Shown here: positions 52,088 through 60,228 of the stretch, one piece after another
Numbering within the stretch: the first letter of the stretch is position 1
Layout: every line of letters starts with the position of its first letter
Source of the DNA: an uncultured Bacilli bacterium
Lineage (GTDB): Bacteria; Bacillota_I; Bacilli_A; RF39; UBA660
Length of the DNA: 64,000 nucleotides
Reading direction: 5' to 3'
NCBI GenBank assembly: GCA_934096125.1
Contig: CAKOLB010000002.1
Coordinates: 70,924 to 134,923 of the forward strand
Notes under the pieces: model-generated
Databases searched by the model: none
Told to the model about the DNA's origin: nothing
What the model saw: the letters and a program-made list of their open reading frames with translations, nothing else
Program-made: the position numbers and the translations under genes

Positions 52088-52894
52088 TTATTTTTCAGGT
52101 AAATCAAGTTTAGCTATTTCTTGTTTTATTTTTTCTACTTCTTCATCCTCAAAAATTCCAAATTCAATTGCTCTTTTTCCACAATCATTTATGAAGTTTA
52201 TATCTTTAGTTCTAAGAGCTTTTTGGACTATTTTCTTTAGATTTATGTGCTCCTTTACAGCATTTATATACTCCATTAAATAATAAGCATCTTTTTGCTC
52301 GATGTAATAATCTTCTATTGCATCTAAATTTTGGTTTTCACTTGCGTAATTAAAAGCAAGTCGCCACAAGCCTTCCCTATTATCATTATTTATAGCTTTG
52401 GAAACTAATCTTGCAAAAGTTTCGGGGGAGAGTTTTAAAGGTTTTGGGACAGATATATACTGCGTTATAAATTTTAGAAGTTCATCAATACTTATTTCTT
52501 GCAAGTGTTCTTGATACACTTTATTATTAACTAATAATGAACTCAACTTTTCATACCTTGGTCCACTATCACGCTTGGCCGCTTTATCTTCAAGTAGCTC
52601 GGTATATTTTTTGCTTAGAAATTCTTTTGTATTTTCGTTTAAATTTGAATTTTTTCTTATTTTTTCTATTACCTTTAAAATATTGTTAATAGTTTTTATT
52701 CTTGTGATTTCTTCTTCATCAATTATTATATCTGTGCTACTTATAATATTTTGAACATCTTTTAAAAGCGAAGAGATATTAGTAATGTCTGCAAAAGATA
52801 ATTTAGTTTTATCAATGTTTGTAAGTTCCAATAATAACTCTTCACTGTTTATAAAACGATTAACATATCTATATACTATATTTAATAATTGCAT
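52088..52894 (-). CDS. Helical protein of unknown function
   Basis: A 268-residue all-helical-looking protein starting MQLLNIVYRYVNRFINSEEL behind GGTGAT. The C-terminal half (LWRLAFNYASENQNLDAIED, AYYLMEYINAVKEHINLKKI) suggests paired helices like a solenoid. No signal, membrane helix or catalytic motif. An inverted repeat sits just upstream of its start. Confidence 0.6.
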   Translation of the reverse strand: MQLLNIVYRYVNRFINSEELLLELTNIDKTKLSFADITNISSLLKDVQNIISSTDIIIDEEEITRIKTINNILKVIEKIRKNSNLNENTKEFLSKKYTELLEDKAAKRDSGPRYEKLSSLLVNNKVYQEHLQEISIDELLKFITQYISVPKPLKLSPETFARLVSKAINNDNREGLWRLAFNYASENQNLDAIEDYYIEQKDAYYLMEYINAVKEHINLKKIVQKALRTKDINFINDCGKRAIEFGIFEDEEVEKIKQEIAKLDLPEK

Positions 52895-52915
52895 TTATAT
52901 CACCTTTTTGTTTTT

Positions 52916-52947
52916 ATAGAACGAATTTTTAACTTTTTTCGTTCTAT
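52916..52947. repeat. Perfect inverted repeat, 10-base arms
   Basis: ATAGAACGAA and TTCGTTCTAT flank a 12-base loop, 21 bases upstream of the start of 52088-52894. It may be a terminator remnant or an operator. Confidence 0.5.
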
Positions 52948-53015
52948 GGATTATTTTTTAAAACTAACATTTAATTTTACTAAAAATAATAATTATTTAA
53001 TGATTAACCAATAAA

Positions 53016-53042
53016 TAAAAAAACGAACTTATGAAAAGCTCG
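53016..53042 (-). terminator. Terminator of tRNA-Leu
   Basis: Minus-strand CGAGCTT and AAGTTCG arms with a five-base loop, then seven T. Confidence 0.75.
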
Positions 53043-53055
53043 AGAAATTCTATCT

Positions 53056-53143
53056 TGGTGCCTGTATCCAGACTCGAACTGGAACTCCACAAGTGAAAAT
53101 AGATTTTGAGTCTATCGCGTCTACCAATTCCGCCATACAGGCA
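53056..53143 (-). tRNA. tRNA-Leu (CAA)
   Basis: An 88-base class II tRNA with encoded CCA. TGCCTGT pairs with ACAGGCA, the D-arm has GGCGGAATTGGTAGACGC, the anticodon loop is CTCAAAA (anticodon CAA, reading UUG), and a variable arm TTTTCACTTGTGGA precedes the T-arm GTTCGAGTC. An extended -10 box lies upstream at 53155-53160. Confidence 0.95.
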
Positions 53144-53154
53144 ACTACAAGTTA

Positions 53155-53160
53155 ATTATA
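53155..53160 (-). promoter_or_regulatory. Extended -10 box of tRNA-Leu
   Basis: Minus-strand TGGTATAAT; the -35 region is poor, as allowed for extended -10 promoters. Confidence 0.55.
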
Positions 53161-53194
53161 CCATACTTTTGGCGGTTGTGGGAAATAAATTTTG

Positions 53195-53626
53195 TTAATC
53201 TAAAGAGACATATTTACTAAACCATTTAGAAAACTCATCCAATGATTTATAATATTTTTCATCTTTTTCACTATCAGCCTTTAAATAAGTTTTTATTTTT
53301 CCTTTATCATATATAATGACTGTTGGAAAATACTTTACAGCATCACTTGCTTTACTGTTATCTATTTGGGTGCTTATAATGTGATAAAAGCTTAAGTTTT
53401 CTTTTTCTAAAAATTTCTCTAGCAGCTTTCGAAACTCACTTGATGTTGGACAACTTGGTAGAGAAATAAATAAGACAAAACTTTCTTTGCTTTTCTCTAA
53501 ATCTAAAAGCTTTTTATTATCTATTTCAATTAGGTTTTCAGCACTTTGATAATTATCACTTAGTTTTATTTTATTATTACATCCACAAAGTAAAAGAAGA
53601 AGAAAAAATAAAATTAATTTTTTCAA
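53195..53626 (-). CDS. Thioredoxin-fold lipoprotein with single active-site Cys
   Basis: Starts at a TTG overlapping the TGA stop of the rhodanese gene; 143 residues. The signal ends in LLLCGC, a lipobox, so the mature protein is lipid-anchored outside. A thioredoxin-like fold follows: SFVLFISLPSCPTSSEFRKL near 50-68 and the cis-Pro in YFPTVIIYDKGK. The usual CxxC is CPTS, lacking the second Cys, so it cannot be a normal disulfide reductase. Confidence 0.75.
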   Translation of the reverse strand: MKKLILFFLLLLLCGCNNKIKLSDNYQSAENLIEIDNKKLLDLEKSKESFVLFISLPSCPTSSEFRKLLEKFLEKENLSFYHIISTQIDNSKASDAVKYFPTVIIYDKGKIKTYLKADSEKDEKYYKSLDEFSKWFSKYVSLD

Positions 53627-54288
53627 CTTTTCACCTCATGAAGATTTGTAAAATCAATATCGTGGTATGTAACTTTCCAAAAATCATAAGAAACTTTTTT
53701 ATGACTTTCATTTTTGACAATTACTTTATTTTTTCCATTATAATACCAGTATCCACCGACATTATAAATATTATTTTCATTCCAACCTAAAGCGACTAAA
53801 AGATTTTTCATTTGGCCAGCATAACCGCCACCGCCGCACATTAAAAATATCTTTTTATCTTGAGGAAATAAATACTTTAATATTTCTTCAGACTCTTCAT
53901 AATTGGCTTTGTAATTACCATTATCATCTAAAGTATATAAAGTTTTACCAGTATATGTTACTCCAACTTCATCAGGAAGATTTGTCACGTTAACAATTAA
54001 AGGATAAGGTACAACTTCAAAACCTTTAACAAAACCAGATAGGTATGAGTCTCCACCAATAGCTTCATAATTACCTGGGTCTTTAAGCATTCGCATATCT
54101 CGGTAAATACTATCAGAACGATTTAAATAATTATCAATAGTCTCTTCATTAATATTTTTATCAATACCAAAATTTCCCCTGATACCACTTGTAACCTCTG
54201 GCAAAGGTAGTTTTGCTAAGTCATCATCTTTTGATGTGCAACCAGTTAAACTTAACAAAATTAAAATCATCGTAAATATTTTTTTCAT
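53623..54288 (-). CDS. Rhodanese-like lipoprotein
   Basis: Start at 54288 (MKKIFTMILILLSLTGCTSK) behind GGGTGAAG; 221 residues. Lipobox SLTGC gives a lipid-anchored exported protein. The C-terminal region KKIFLMCGGGGYAGQMKNLL, VALGWNENNIYNVGGYW fits a rhodanese domain whose active-site loop begins with the Cys of MCGGGGYAG. Rhodaneses transfer sulfur or sense oxidants. Co-translated with the thioredoxin-fold lipoprotein. Confidence 0.78.
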   Translation of the reverse strand: MKKIFTMILILLSLTGCTSKDDDLAKLPLPEVTSGIRGNFGIDKNINEETIDNYLNRSDSIYRDMRMLKDPGNYEAIGGDSYLSGFVKGFEVVPYPLIVNVTNLPDEVGVTYTGKTLYTLDDNGNYKANYEESEEILKYLFPQDKKIFLMCGGGGYAGQMKNLLVALGWNENNIYNVGGYWYYNGKNKVIVKNESHKKVSYDFWKVTYHDIDFTNLHEVKS

Positions 54289-54363
54289 TTTCTTCACCCA
54301 AAAACAGCATACAACAAATTTGCTGAAGAGTAAATAAATTGTAGGTTTAGTTTATATCAACTG

Positions 54364-54888
54364 CTAGTTGAGAATGCCATAGCCAAGTTTTAAGAAGTCA
54401 AAAAACAAAAATTTATGAGGTGGATAAAAAGTTAGAAGAATAAAAAGAAAAAATCCAAGTACTACGATTATCATCGGTAAAATAGTGATGTTACATTCTT
54501 TAGCCATACTTATCTTTTGGCCAATTACTTCCATTAAAGCATAAGTTATAAACATTAAACTAATAGCAAAAATCATATTTTCACCGGTAAGTAAGTAGAT
54601 AGGTACAAAAATGATTAAATAAAAAATTATGCCTAAAATTGGTTTGGTTGCTAGTTCGACTGCCCAATTGTTTTTAGAAATATTAAATTTATGGCATAAA
54701 AAGGTTTCGAAAAGACTACCAAGGATTATGGTGTAATAAATTATTTTCATATGTTCCCAAATGCTTTCATTAACAGGAAAAATTAAAGCAGTTAAATTAT
54801 TTGGAAACCAGTCATAGATAAAATGCCATAAGAAAGATAATAAAAAAACAAAGAAAACATTAATAATGCGTACTTTTTTTAAAGTCAT
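54364..54888 (-). CDS. DUF6512-like integral membrane protein
   Basis: A 174-residue protein with about five membrane helices. The segment LTALIFPVNESIWEHMKIIY between helices one and two is the conserved core of the DUF6512 family. AAGGTGA precedes the ATG. No function known. Confidence 0.75.
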   Translation of the reverse strand: MTLKKVRIINVFFVFLLSFLWHFIYDWFPNNLTALIFPVNESIWEHMKIIYYTIILGSLFETFLCHKFNISKNNWAVELATKPILGIIFYLIIFVPIYLLTGENMIFAISLMFITYALMEVIGQKISMAKECNITILPMIIVVLGFFLFILLTFYPPHKFLFFDFLKLGYGILN

Positions 54889-54935
54889 GTCTATATCACC
54901 TTAGTAATATTATGAGTCAGACTTTTAAATTAATA

Positions 54936-55493
54936 CTAGTTTTCCTTGTATATAGATGTAAAAAGGTTTGTTTCTTCTTCATTTTGATCACTTACTTCTG
55001 GAAGCTTTGGTAAGTCATCAAGAGTTGCTAAACCAAAATAATCTAAAAATTCTTTAGTTGTTTTATATAGGTTAGGTTTACCAGGCAAGTTACTTTTTCC
55101 ACTAACCTTTATTAGGTCTTTGGCCATTAACTTTCTAATTATATTAATACTGGCAATTCCTCTAATTTCATCAACTTCGGCTCTAGTGATAGGTTCATTA
55201 TAAGCGATGACTGCCAAAGTTTCCAAAGCTGCGGCTGATAAACTATTATTACTATTATTTACTAACTTTTGATAATACTTTTTATGTTCCTTTTTGGTGG
55301 TAAGTTTAAATGTTTGACCTAAGAAACTTATTCTAATTCCTCTGTCACTAGCACTATACTTCTCTTGCAATTTTTTTAAAAGTTTTTCAGCACTCTTTTC
55401 ATCTATCTCAAGTACTTCACATACTTCTTTTAAATCAATGCCTTCAGCCCCTACTAAAAAAAGCAATCCTTCTAATATGGCTTCTTTATTCAT
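54936..55493 (-). CDS. scpB: Segregation and condensation protein B
   Basis: A 185-residue protein with two winged-helix domains: LEGLLFLVGAEGIDLKEVCE, LEID at the start and LSAAALETLAVIAYNEPITR, AEVDEIRGI later, diagnostic for ScpB. It binds ScpA and the SMC ATPase in the condensin that organises the chromosome. Its ATG overlaps the scpA stop as TAATG. Confidence 0.95.
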   Translation of the reverse strand: MNKEAILEGLLFLVGAEGIDLKEVCEVLEIDEKSAEKLLKKLQEKYSASDRGIRISFLGQTFKLTTKKEHKKYYQKLVNNSNNSLSAAALETLAVIAYNEPITRAEVDEIRGIASINIIRKLMAKDLIKVSGKSNLPGKPNLYKTTKEFLDYFGLATLDDLPKLPEVSDQNEEETNLFTSIYKEN

Positions 55494-56203
55494 TAGTTCA
55501 CCTTCTTTATATATATATCACTAAAATTTTCTTCTTGTTTTAAATCTATCTCATTATTTTTACACATATCTAAAATTGCTAAAAAGGTGGCAATTATTAC
55601 TTCTTTATTAAAGCTTTCAAATAAATCTTGGAATATTACACTCTCTTTATCCTTTAATACTGTTATAATATATTTTCTTCGTTCTTCAATACTGATTTCC
55701 TTTTTCGTAATTTTAGTTGTCTTCGGCTTTTTATAATCTATTCTTTTTTGCATTTCTAAAAGAGCATTTACTAAAGCTTCACTACTAACTGTACCTGTTA
55801 ATTTATTTTCCTGATACTCACTTAAGTTTTCAGGGGTTCTTGTAAAAAATTCACTTCTTTTTTCTTCTAAAGATTTGAAAACTTCTGTAAGACTTCGATA
55901 TTTCTCATATTCTATTATTTTATTTTTTAAATCTTCTTCACTACTAATAGAATATTCTTCATTTTTATCTGATGAGGTCTCTAAGTTTAAAAGCAATCTA
56001 CTTTTTAAATGTATTAATTCAGCAGCCATGACTAGATACTCACTAGCATCATCTAAATCTTCTTTGGGAATACTTTCAATAAACTCTAAATATTTATCAA
56101 TTATATATTTGACATCAATTTCATAAATATCCATTTTGGAAGTTTTAACTAAATGTAAAAGAAGGTCTAGTGGGCCCTCGAAATCATTAATACATAAATT
56201 CAT
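55493..56203 (-). CDS. scpA: Segregation and condensation protein A
   Basis: A 236-residue kleisin: NDFEGPLDLLLHLVKTSKMD, IYEIDVKYIIDKYLEFI at the N-terminus, EYLVMAAELIHLKSRLLL following, and a C-terminal winged helix with VIATFLAILDMCKNNEIDLK. It bridges SMC heads. AGGAGGTG precedes the start. Confidence 0.95.
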   Translation of the reverse strand: MNLCINDFEGPLDLLLHLVKTSKMDIYEIDVKYIIDKYLEFIESIPKEDLDDASEYLVMAAELIHLKSRLLLNLETSSDKNEEYSISSEEDLKNKIIEYEKYRSLTEVFKSLEEKRSEFFTRTPENLSEYQENKLTGTVSSEALVNALLEMQKRIDYKKPKTTKITKKEISIEERRKYIITVLKDKESVIFQDLFESFNKEVIIATFLAILDMCKNNEIDLKQEENFSDIYIKKVN

Positions 56204-56214
56204 GCTAGCACCTC

Positions 56215-57132
56215 CTATTTACATGCATAGCCACTGGATTCTAATTCGAATTTTATTATTTTTGCATCTGTATCTTTAGAATATATTTCTCTTTTGTTTA
56301 TTGCTACACTGCTATCCCGAAATCCAATGATTGTTTGAAATTTCAACACATCATTTTCAGTGGTTACACTAGATTGAACTCCATCTAAACTAGTATAACT
56401 TTGGGATAAAAGATTATAAGTGGCATAGAGATTCGCATAATTTTCATCGCTTACTGGCACTTCATAGATATCTTGAATACCGTAAAGTTTATTATCATTG
56501 AAAAGATATTTAATTGTTTCATAATCTTTGGTACAAGTAAGTAAGCCTCCTACTGCAGTAAAGGCAGGATACTCTTCAGTTTTAATATTATTAAGGGAGA
56601 TGATGCTGATATTTGCAGATTGAATATTATAACTTAAATTTTTTGTCTCTCCACTATTTAATATAACATTATTTATCATTATTCTTTCTAATAAGGTTTT
56701 ACTACTACTATAAAGTGATAGAAAATAATTTTCTTCATCAAAATTTAAGGTTTGAGTAGTTTTATTAGTAATATTAAATGTAATTGTATTATTATTTAGC
56801 ACAATATTATTAATTTGGAAGTTATCAGTATCAATTACTGGATTTTCACTAATGTTATACTCAGTTGTCTCTTCTTTTAAAGCATCATCTTCATCTTTAT
56901 TATTTATAACGCTACTATCATCACCGTAATCATCACTAACTCCCGGATTTATCTTATTACTTACATAATTAGAAATCTCTGGTAAATAAAGAGTTCCAAG
57001 AATTAGTAATAGAAATATTATAAAAATCCAAACCATACCAAAAACACTTACCTTTTTTTTGCTTTCCACAACTGCTAAAACTGTGGGAGTAAGCTCTTTA
57101 TCTACAATTTGTATCTCTTTTTTCTTAGCCAC
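56215..57132 (-). CDS. Single-pass membrane protein with extracellular beta domain
   Basis: The start is probably the GTG at 57132 (MAKKKEIQIVDKEL) behind GGGTG; about 305 residues. A cytoplasmic tail of about 30 residues, a helix (FGMVWIFIIFLLLILGTLYL), an Asp/Glu-rich linker and a beta-rich domain (NFQINNIVLNNNTITFNITN; later NLSYNIQSANISI). The repeated N-x-T/N-I pattern resembles FxLYD-like domains, but this is weak. Function unknown. Confidence 0.7.
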   Translation of the reverse strand: MAKKKEIQIVDKELTPTVLAVVESKKKVSVFGMVWIFIIFLLLILGTLYLPEISNYVSNKINPGVSDDYGDDSSVINNKDEDDALKEETTEYNISENPVIDTDNFQINNIVLNNNTITFNITNKTTQTLNFDEENYFLSLYSSSKTLLERIMINNVILNSGETKNLSYNIQSANISIISLNNIKTEEYPAFTAVGGLLTCTKDYETIKYLFNDNKLYGIQDIYEVPVSDENYANLYATYNLLSQSYTSLDGVQSSVTTENDVLKFQTIIGFRDSSVAINKREIYSKDTDAKIIKFELESSGYACK

Positions 57133-57178
57133 TTTCTTCACCCTTTTCTTCTTAAATTATACTATAAAAAGATTGTAA

Positions 57179-57904
57179 TCAGCAAGCTTTATCGTCTTTA
57201 CAAACTTTAGTATTAACACTCTTCATTAAATCTTCATATGTTTTTGTAAGTTCTTCTTTTTGTTTATCTGTTAAGGCTGTATAAGGATCTTCTTGTGCTT
57301 CAAGTGTCCCCTCATGAAAAGCTTTGACTTTGCCTTTAGAGATTGCTACTACTGTTGGAGCATACAATCTTTTAACACCTGTATCATACTCATTTTTAGA
57401 ATCATCTTCAATATAGTATTCTTCTAGATTTTTATCAAGAATTTTTAAAATTTCATAATAGGCATCAGTTCCTTTTTGTGTTTGAGTTGGAACAATGCTC
57501 CCAGTAAATTCATAACTATCACGAATATTGTATATATCAACATAGTAAATTTTATCTACCTTTTCATTTTGACTAGCCTTAAGTAGAGGCTCAACAATAT
57601 TTCGACACCATGGACATCTTGCAAAGCCAAAATAGATAACAGCATCTTCATTTTTCATGATATCTACTATCTCTTTACCAGTTTTATAGACCATTGGATT
57701 TTCCCGAGATATATCTACATTTAAGTAATTCTCATCATTACTTTCATTTACTTTTCCATTGTAAGCTTCATACTCTTCTTTAAATTTTATCGCATCAGTT
57801 ACTTTATCGCTTTTATGATTCATAATAGCATATGCACATAACCCTACTACTAAAACAGTACAAATGATTATTATACTTAAACAAATTTTATTACCTTTAC
57901 TCAT
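57179..57904 (-). CDS. Membrane-anchored thioredoxin-like protein
   Basis: A 241-residue protein: helix near 7-27, then a thioredoxin-like domain. DAVIYFGFARCPWCRNIVEP near 86-105 gives an intact CPWC active site, and YAPTVVAISKGKVKAFHEGT contains the cis-Pro. It ends in two Cys. Likely an extracytoplasmic oxidoreductase. The start overlaps the gmk TGA stop by four bases. Confidence 0.82.
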   Translation of the reverse strand: MSKGNKICLSIIIICTVLVVGLCAYAIMNHKSDKVTDAIKFKEEYEAYNGKVNESNDENYLNVDISRENPMVYKTGKEIVDIMKNEDAVIYFGFARCPWCRNIVEPLLKASQNEKVDKIYYVDIYNIRDSYEFTGSIVPTQTQKGTDAYYEILKILDKNLEEYYIEDDSKNEYDTGVKRLYAPTVVAISKGKVKAFHEGTLEAQEDPYTALTDKQKEELTKTYEDLMKSVNTKVCKDDKAC

Positions 57905-58578
57905 ACATACTCCTTCTTCTCATTTTGAAATTCTTTATCTATTAAGAATTCGTGAATTATCTCTTCTTCATTTTCCACACTTACCTCTTCAATGCGGTCA
58001 ACTCGAAGCTTTTCACTCATCAAAATCGCTTCAACTTTGGCCGTTGCTTTTTCTAAGTCATCATTTACAACAACATAGTTATAATTGTTAATCTCATTTA
58101 TTTCATTATATGCAACTTTAAACCGAGAAATAATTTGGGCACTTGTTTCCTTGCCCCGCATTTTAATTCTTCTTTTTACTTCTTCCATAGATGGAGCCAT
58201 AATAAATATTAAAATTGTATCAGGATATTTTTCTTTAATCTGTTTTGCTCCTTGCACATCGATTTCTAAAATAACATCCTTGCCACTATCTAAAGCTTTA
58301 TTAATCTCTTTTTTAGGAGTACCATAATAAGCATTGTACTGCACCTTTGCATATTCAAGAAATTCATCATTTTTAATTTTCTCTTCAAATTCCAAAGGCG
58401 TTACGAAATAATAATCTACGCCATCAATTTCATTATCTCGTTTAGGTCTTGAAGTATAGGAAACTGATAAAACAATATCATTGTGATTAGCTAAAAGTTT
58501 TTTGATAACAGTTCCCTTGCCAGCGCAGGTTGTTCCTGAAATTATTATTAAGTCTCCTCTTTTTTTATACTTAATCAT
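57901..58578 (-). CDS. gmk: Guanylate kinase
   Basis: A 225-residue enzyme. The P-loop is IIISGTTCAGKGTVIKKLL near 11-29 (Cys in the usual Ser/Gly position), and the GMP-binding part reads SVSYTSRPKRDNEIDGVDYY; later LEYAKVQYNAYYGTPK and DVILEIDVQGAKQIKEKYPD. It phosphorylates GMP to GDP. The acidic C-terminal tail is longer than usual by about 15 residues. Confidence 0.95.
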   Translation of the reverse strand: MIKYKKRGDLIIISGTTCAGKGTVIKKLLANHNDIVLSVSYTSRPKRDNEIDGVDYYFVTPLEFEEKIKNDEFLEYAKVQYNAYYGTPKKEINKALDSGKDVILEIDVQGAKQIKEKYPDTILIFIMAPSMEEVKRRIKMRGKETSAQIISRFKVAYNEINEINNYNYVVVNDDLEKATAKVEAILMSEKLRVDRIEEVSVENEEEIIHEFLIDKEFQNEKKEYV

Positions 58579-58683
58579 AATTAATTCTCCTTGTATATAA
58601 ATTTTAATATATATCCCTTAAATTGTCTAGCTTTTTAAAGAAAAAAAACCTCATTAACTGAAGTCTTTCTCTAACAAAAAGTC

Positions 58684-60144
58684 TTAATTTCTTTTTTCTT
58701 TGATTTTTATAAGAATAAATCCTAGAGATATAATGCTAACTGTAAATGCTAAGGCATATGTTATGATGTTATCTCCAGTTGCTGGATTTACTTCACTTTG
58801 ATTATTATCTAAAGAGCTTAAAGAATATGTACTAAAGTGGTCTGTTTCAAAGTATGCAATATTATTTTGAACTGTTACTTCATGAGTTTCGATTTTTCCA
58901 TCTTCTGTGATGAAACTAGCCACTAAATTTTGGCCTTGCAAATATTCGGGAATTGGAATACTTACTAAAAACTTTCCATTTTCTAATCTTTCAATGTTTT
59001 TATTAGTAGAATTTGAATTAAGTTTTATATCTAAAGTATAAATATTATCAGTATTCAAAATCTTTTTATATGCTTCATTATCCTTTATAACATCAACGTT
59101 TATAATGGTATCAAGTGGAATGCTTGCTTTGGCTGACACACTAACACTTGTAAGTAAATCTTTTGATGTAAAATCGATATTTTGCATTTTGCTGCTGTCG
59201 TTGATGATTACAAATTCATAAGTGTTATTATTTATCTTGATATTATAGTAATAATCTCCCATTTTAGTTTCATCACCTATTTTTGACCAGTCATAAACAT
59301 AATTTGGGTCAGTTGATACATTACTAAAATCATAATCTTGACGTAAACCACCAAGAGATATTTCAACACTTTTTCCTAGGTATTCTTCAATTCTTTTTTT
59401 CGCTGCTTCAATCCTTTCTTCTTTAGTGCTACCGGTATCAGTTGGAACGTAGATAACATTTAGCTTTTGAACGCCAATTGGGTCAACATATCCATAAGCT
59501 ATTCCATTATAGTAAGCGATGAAATAGCCAAAGAATAAACTTTGAAAAGGAATATCATCTCCAGCTCTTGTATCTAGTGAATATGTAACGTTACTGTTAT
59601 CAAACTCTTTACGAAGTTTACTAACATAATTGATGGCATTATTCATATTAGCAAGACTTTCTTTAGAAGTTATAGAGCTATAATAATTGATTAAATTTAA
59701 ATCTTCAAGAGTATATAATTTAGCCCATCCTTCGTCTGTTGCTTCAGCTCCAGTTTTAGCAATTTCTAAATATTTGTTTAACTCTTTAGAAATATTTTGG
59801 TTATAATTATAAGTAAATGTTATGTTGTGAGTTTCTTTGTAAATTTCTTTTCCAGCATTTATGTCATATTCGCTTAAAGTTAAATCACAACTCGTATACG
59901 TACTATTACAGTTTTTTAAATCTATGCCATAGTTACTATTTTCACCTTCAAAAACATTTCTAAATATATGGCCATAGAGAAAAACATCTAAGTCTTGGTC
60001 ATTTTCTATTGGCCGGCTTGGGACACTATAAACCCCATTTGGGAAAAATTTTTGGAACTTTTCGCTGTATTCTTCGGCCTTAGCATTTCCCATACTCAGC
60101 AATAACCCCGTTGTTACTAGCATCATTAATATTTTTTTCTTCAT
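58684..60144 (-). CDS. Surface protein with NPATG cell-wall sorting signal
   Basis: Start at 60144 (MKKKILMMLVTTGLLLSMGN) seven bases after GGAG; 486 residues. A signal peptide ending in AKA is followed by a long beta-rich ectodomain with no known family, and the C-terminus has NPATGDNIITYALAFTVSII then KIKEKRN: a sorting motif, a membrane helix and a basic tail. NPxTG-type signals are used by class B or related sortases; srtB is at 50665-51498. Adhesin or wall enzyme cannot be decided. Confidence 0.82.
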   Translation of the reverse strand: MKKKILMMLVTTGLLLSMGNAKAEEYSEKFQKFFPNGVYSVPSRPIENDQDLDVFLYGHIFRNVFEGENSNYGIDLKNCNSTYTSCDLTLSEYDINAGKEIYKETHNITFTYNYNQNISKELNKYLEIAKTGAEATDEGWAKLYTLEDLNLINYYSSITSKESLANMNNAINYVSKLRKEFDNSNVTYSLDTRAGDDIPFQSLFFGYFIAYYNGIAYGYVDPIGVQKLNVIYVPTDTGSTKEERIEAAKKRIEEYLGKSVEISLGGLRQDYDFSNVSTDPNYVYDWSKIGDETKMGDYYYNIKINNNTYEFVIINDSSKMQNIDFTSKDLLTSVSVSAKASIPLDTIINVDVIKDNEAYKKILNTDNIYTLDIKLNSNSTNKNIERLENGKFLVSIPIPEYLQGQNLVASFITEDGKIETHEVTVQNNIAYFETDHFSTYSLSSLDNNQSEVNPATGDNIITYALAFTVSIISLGFILIKIKEKRN

Positions 60145-60228
60145 AATCAAACTCCTTTACTATGCTATACTTTTATCTTAACATACTAAATTTATTTGGA
60201 CAAGAAAAATTTTTGATGGAAAACAAAC

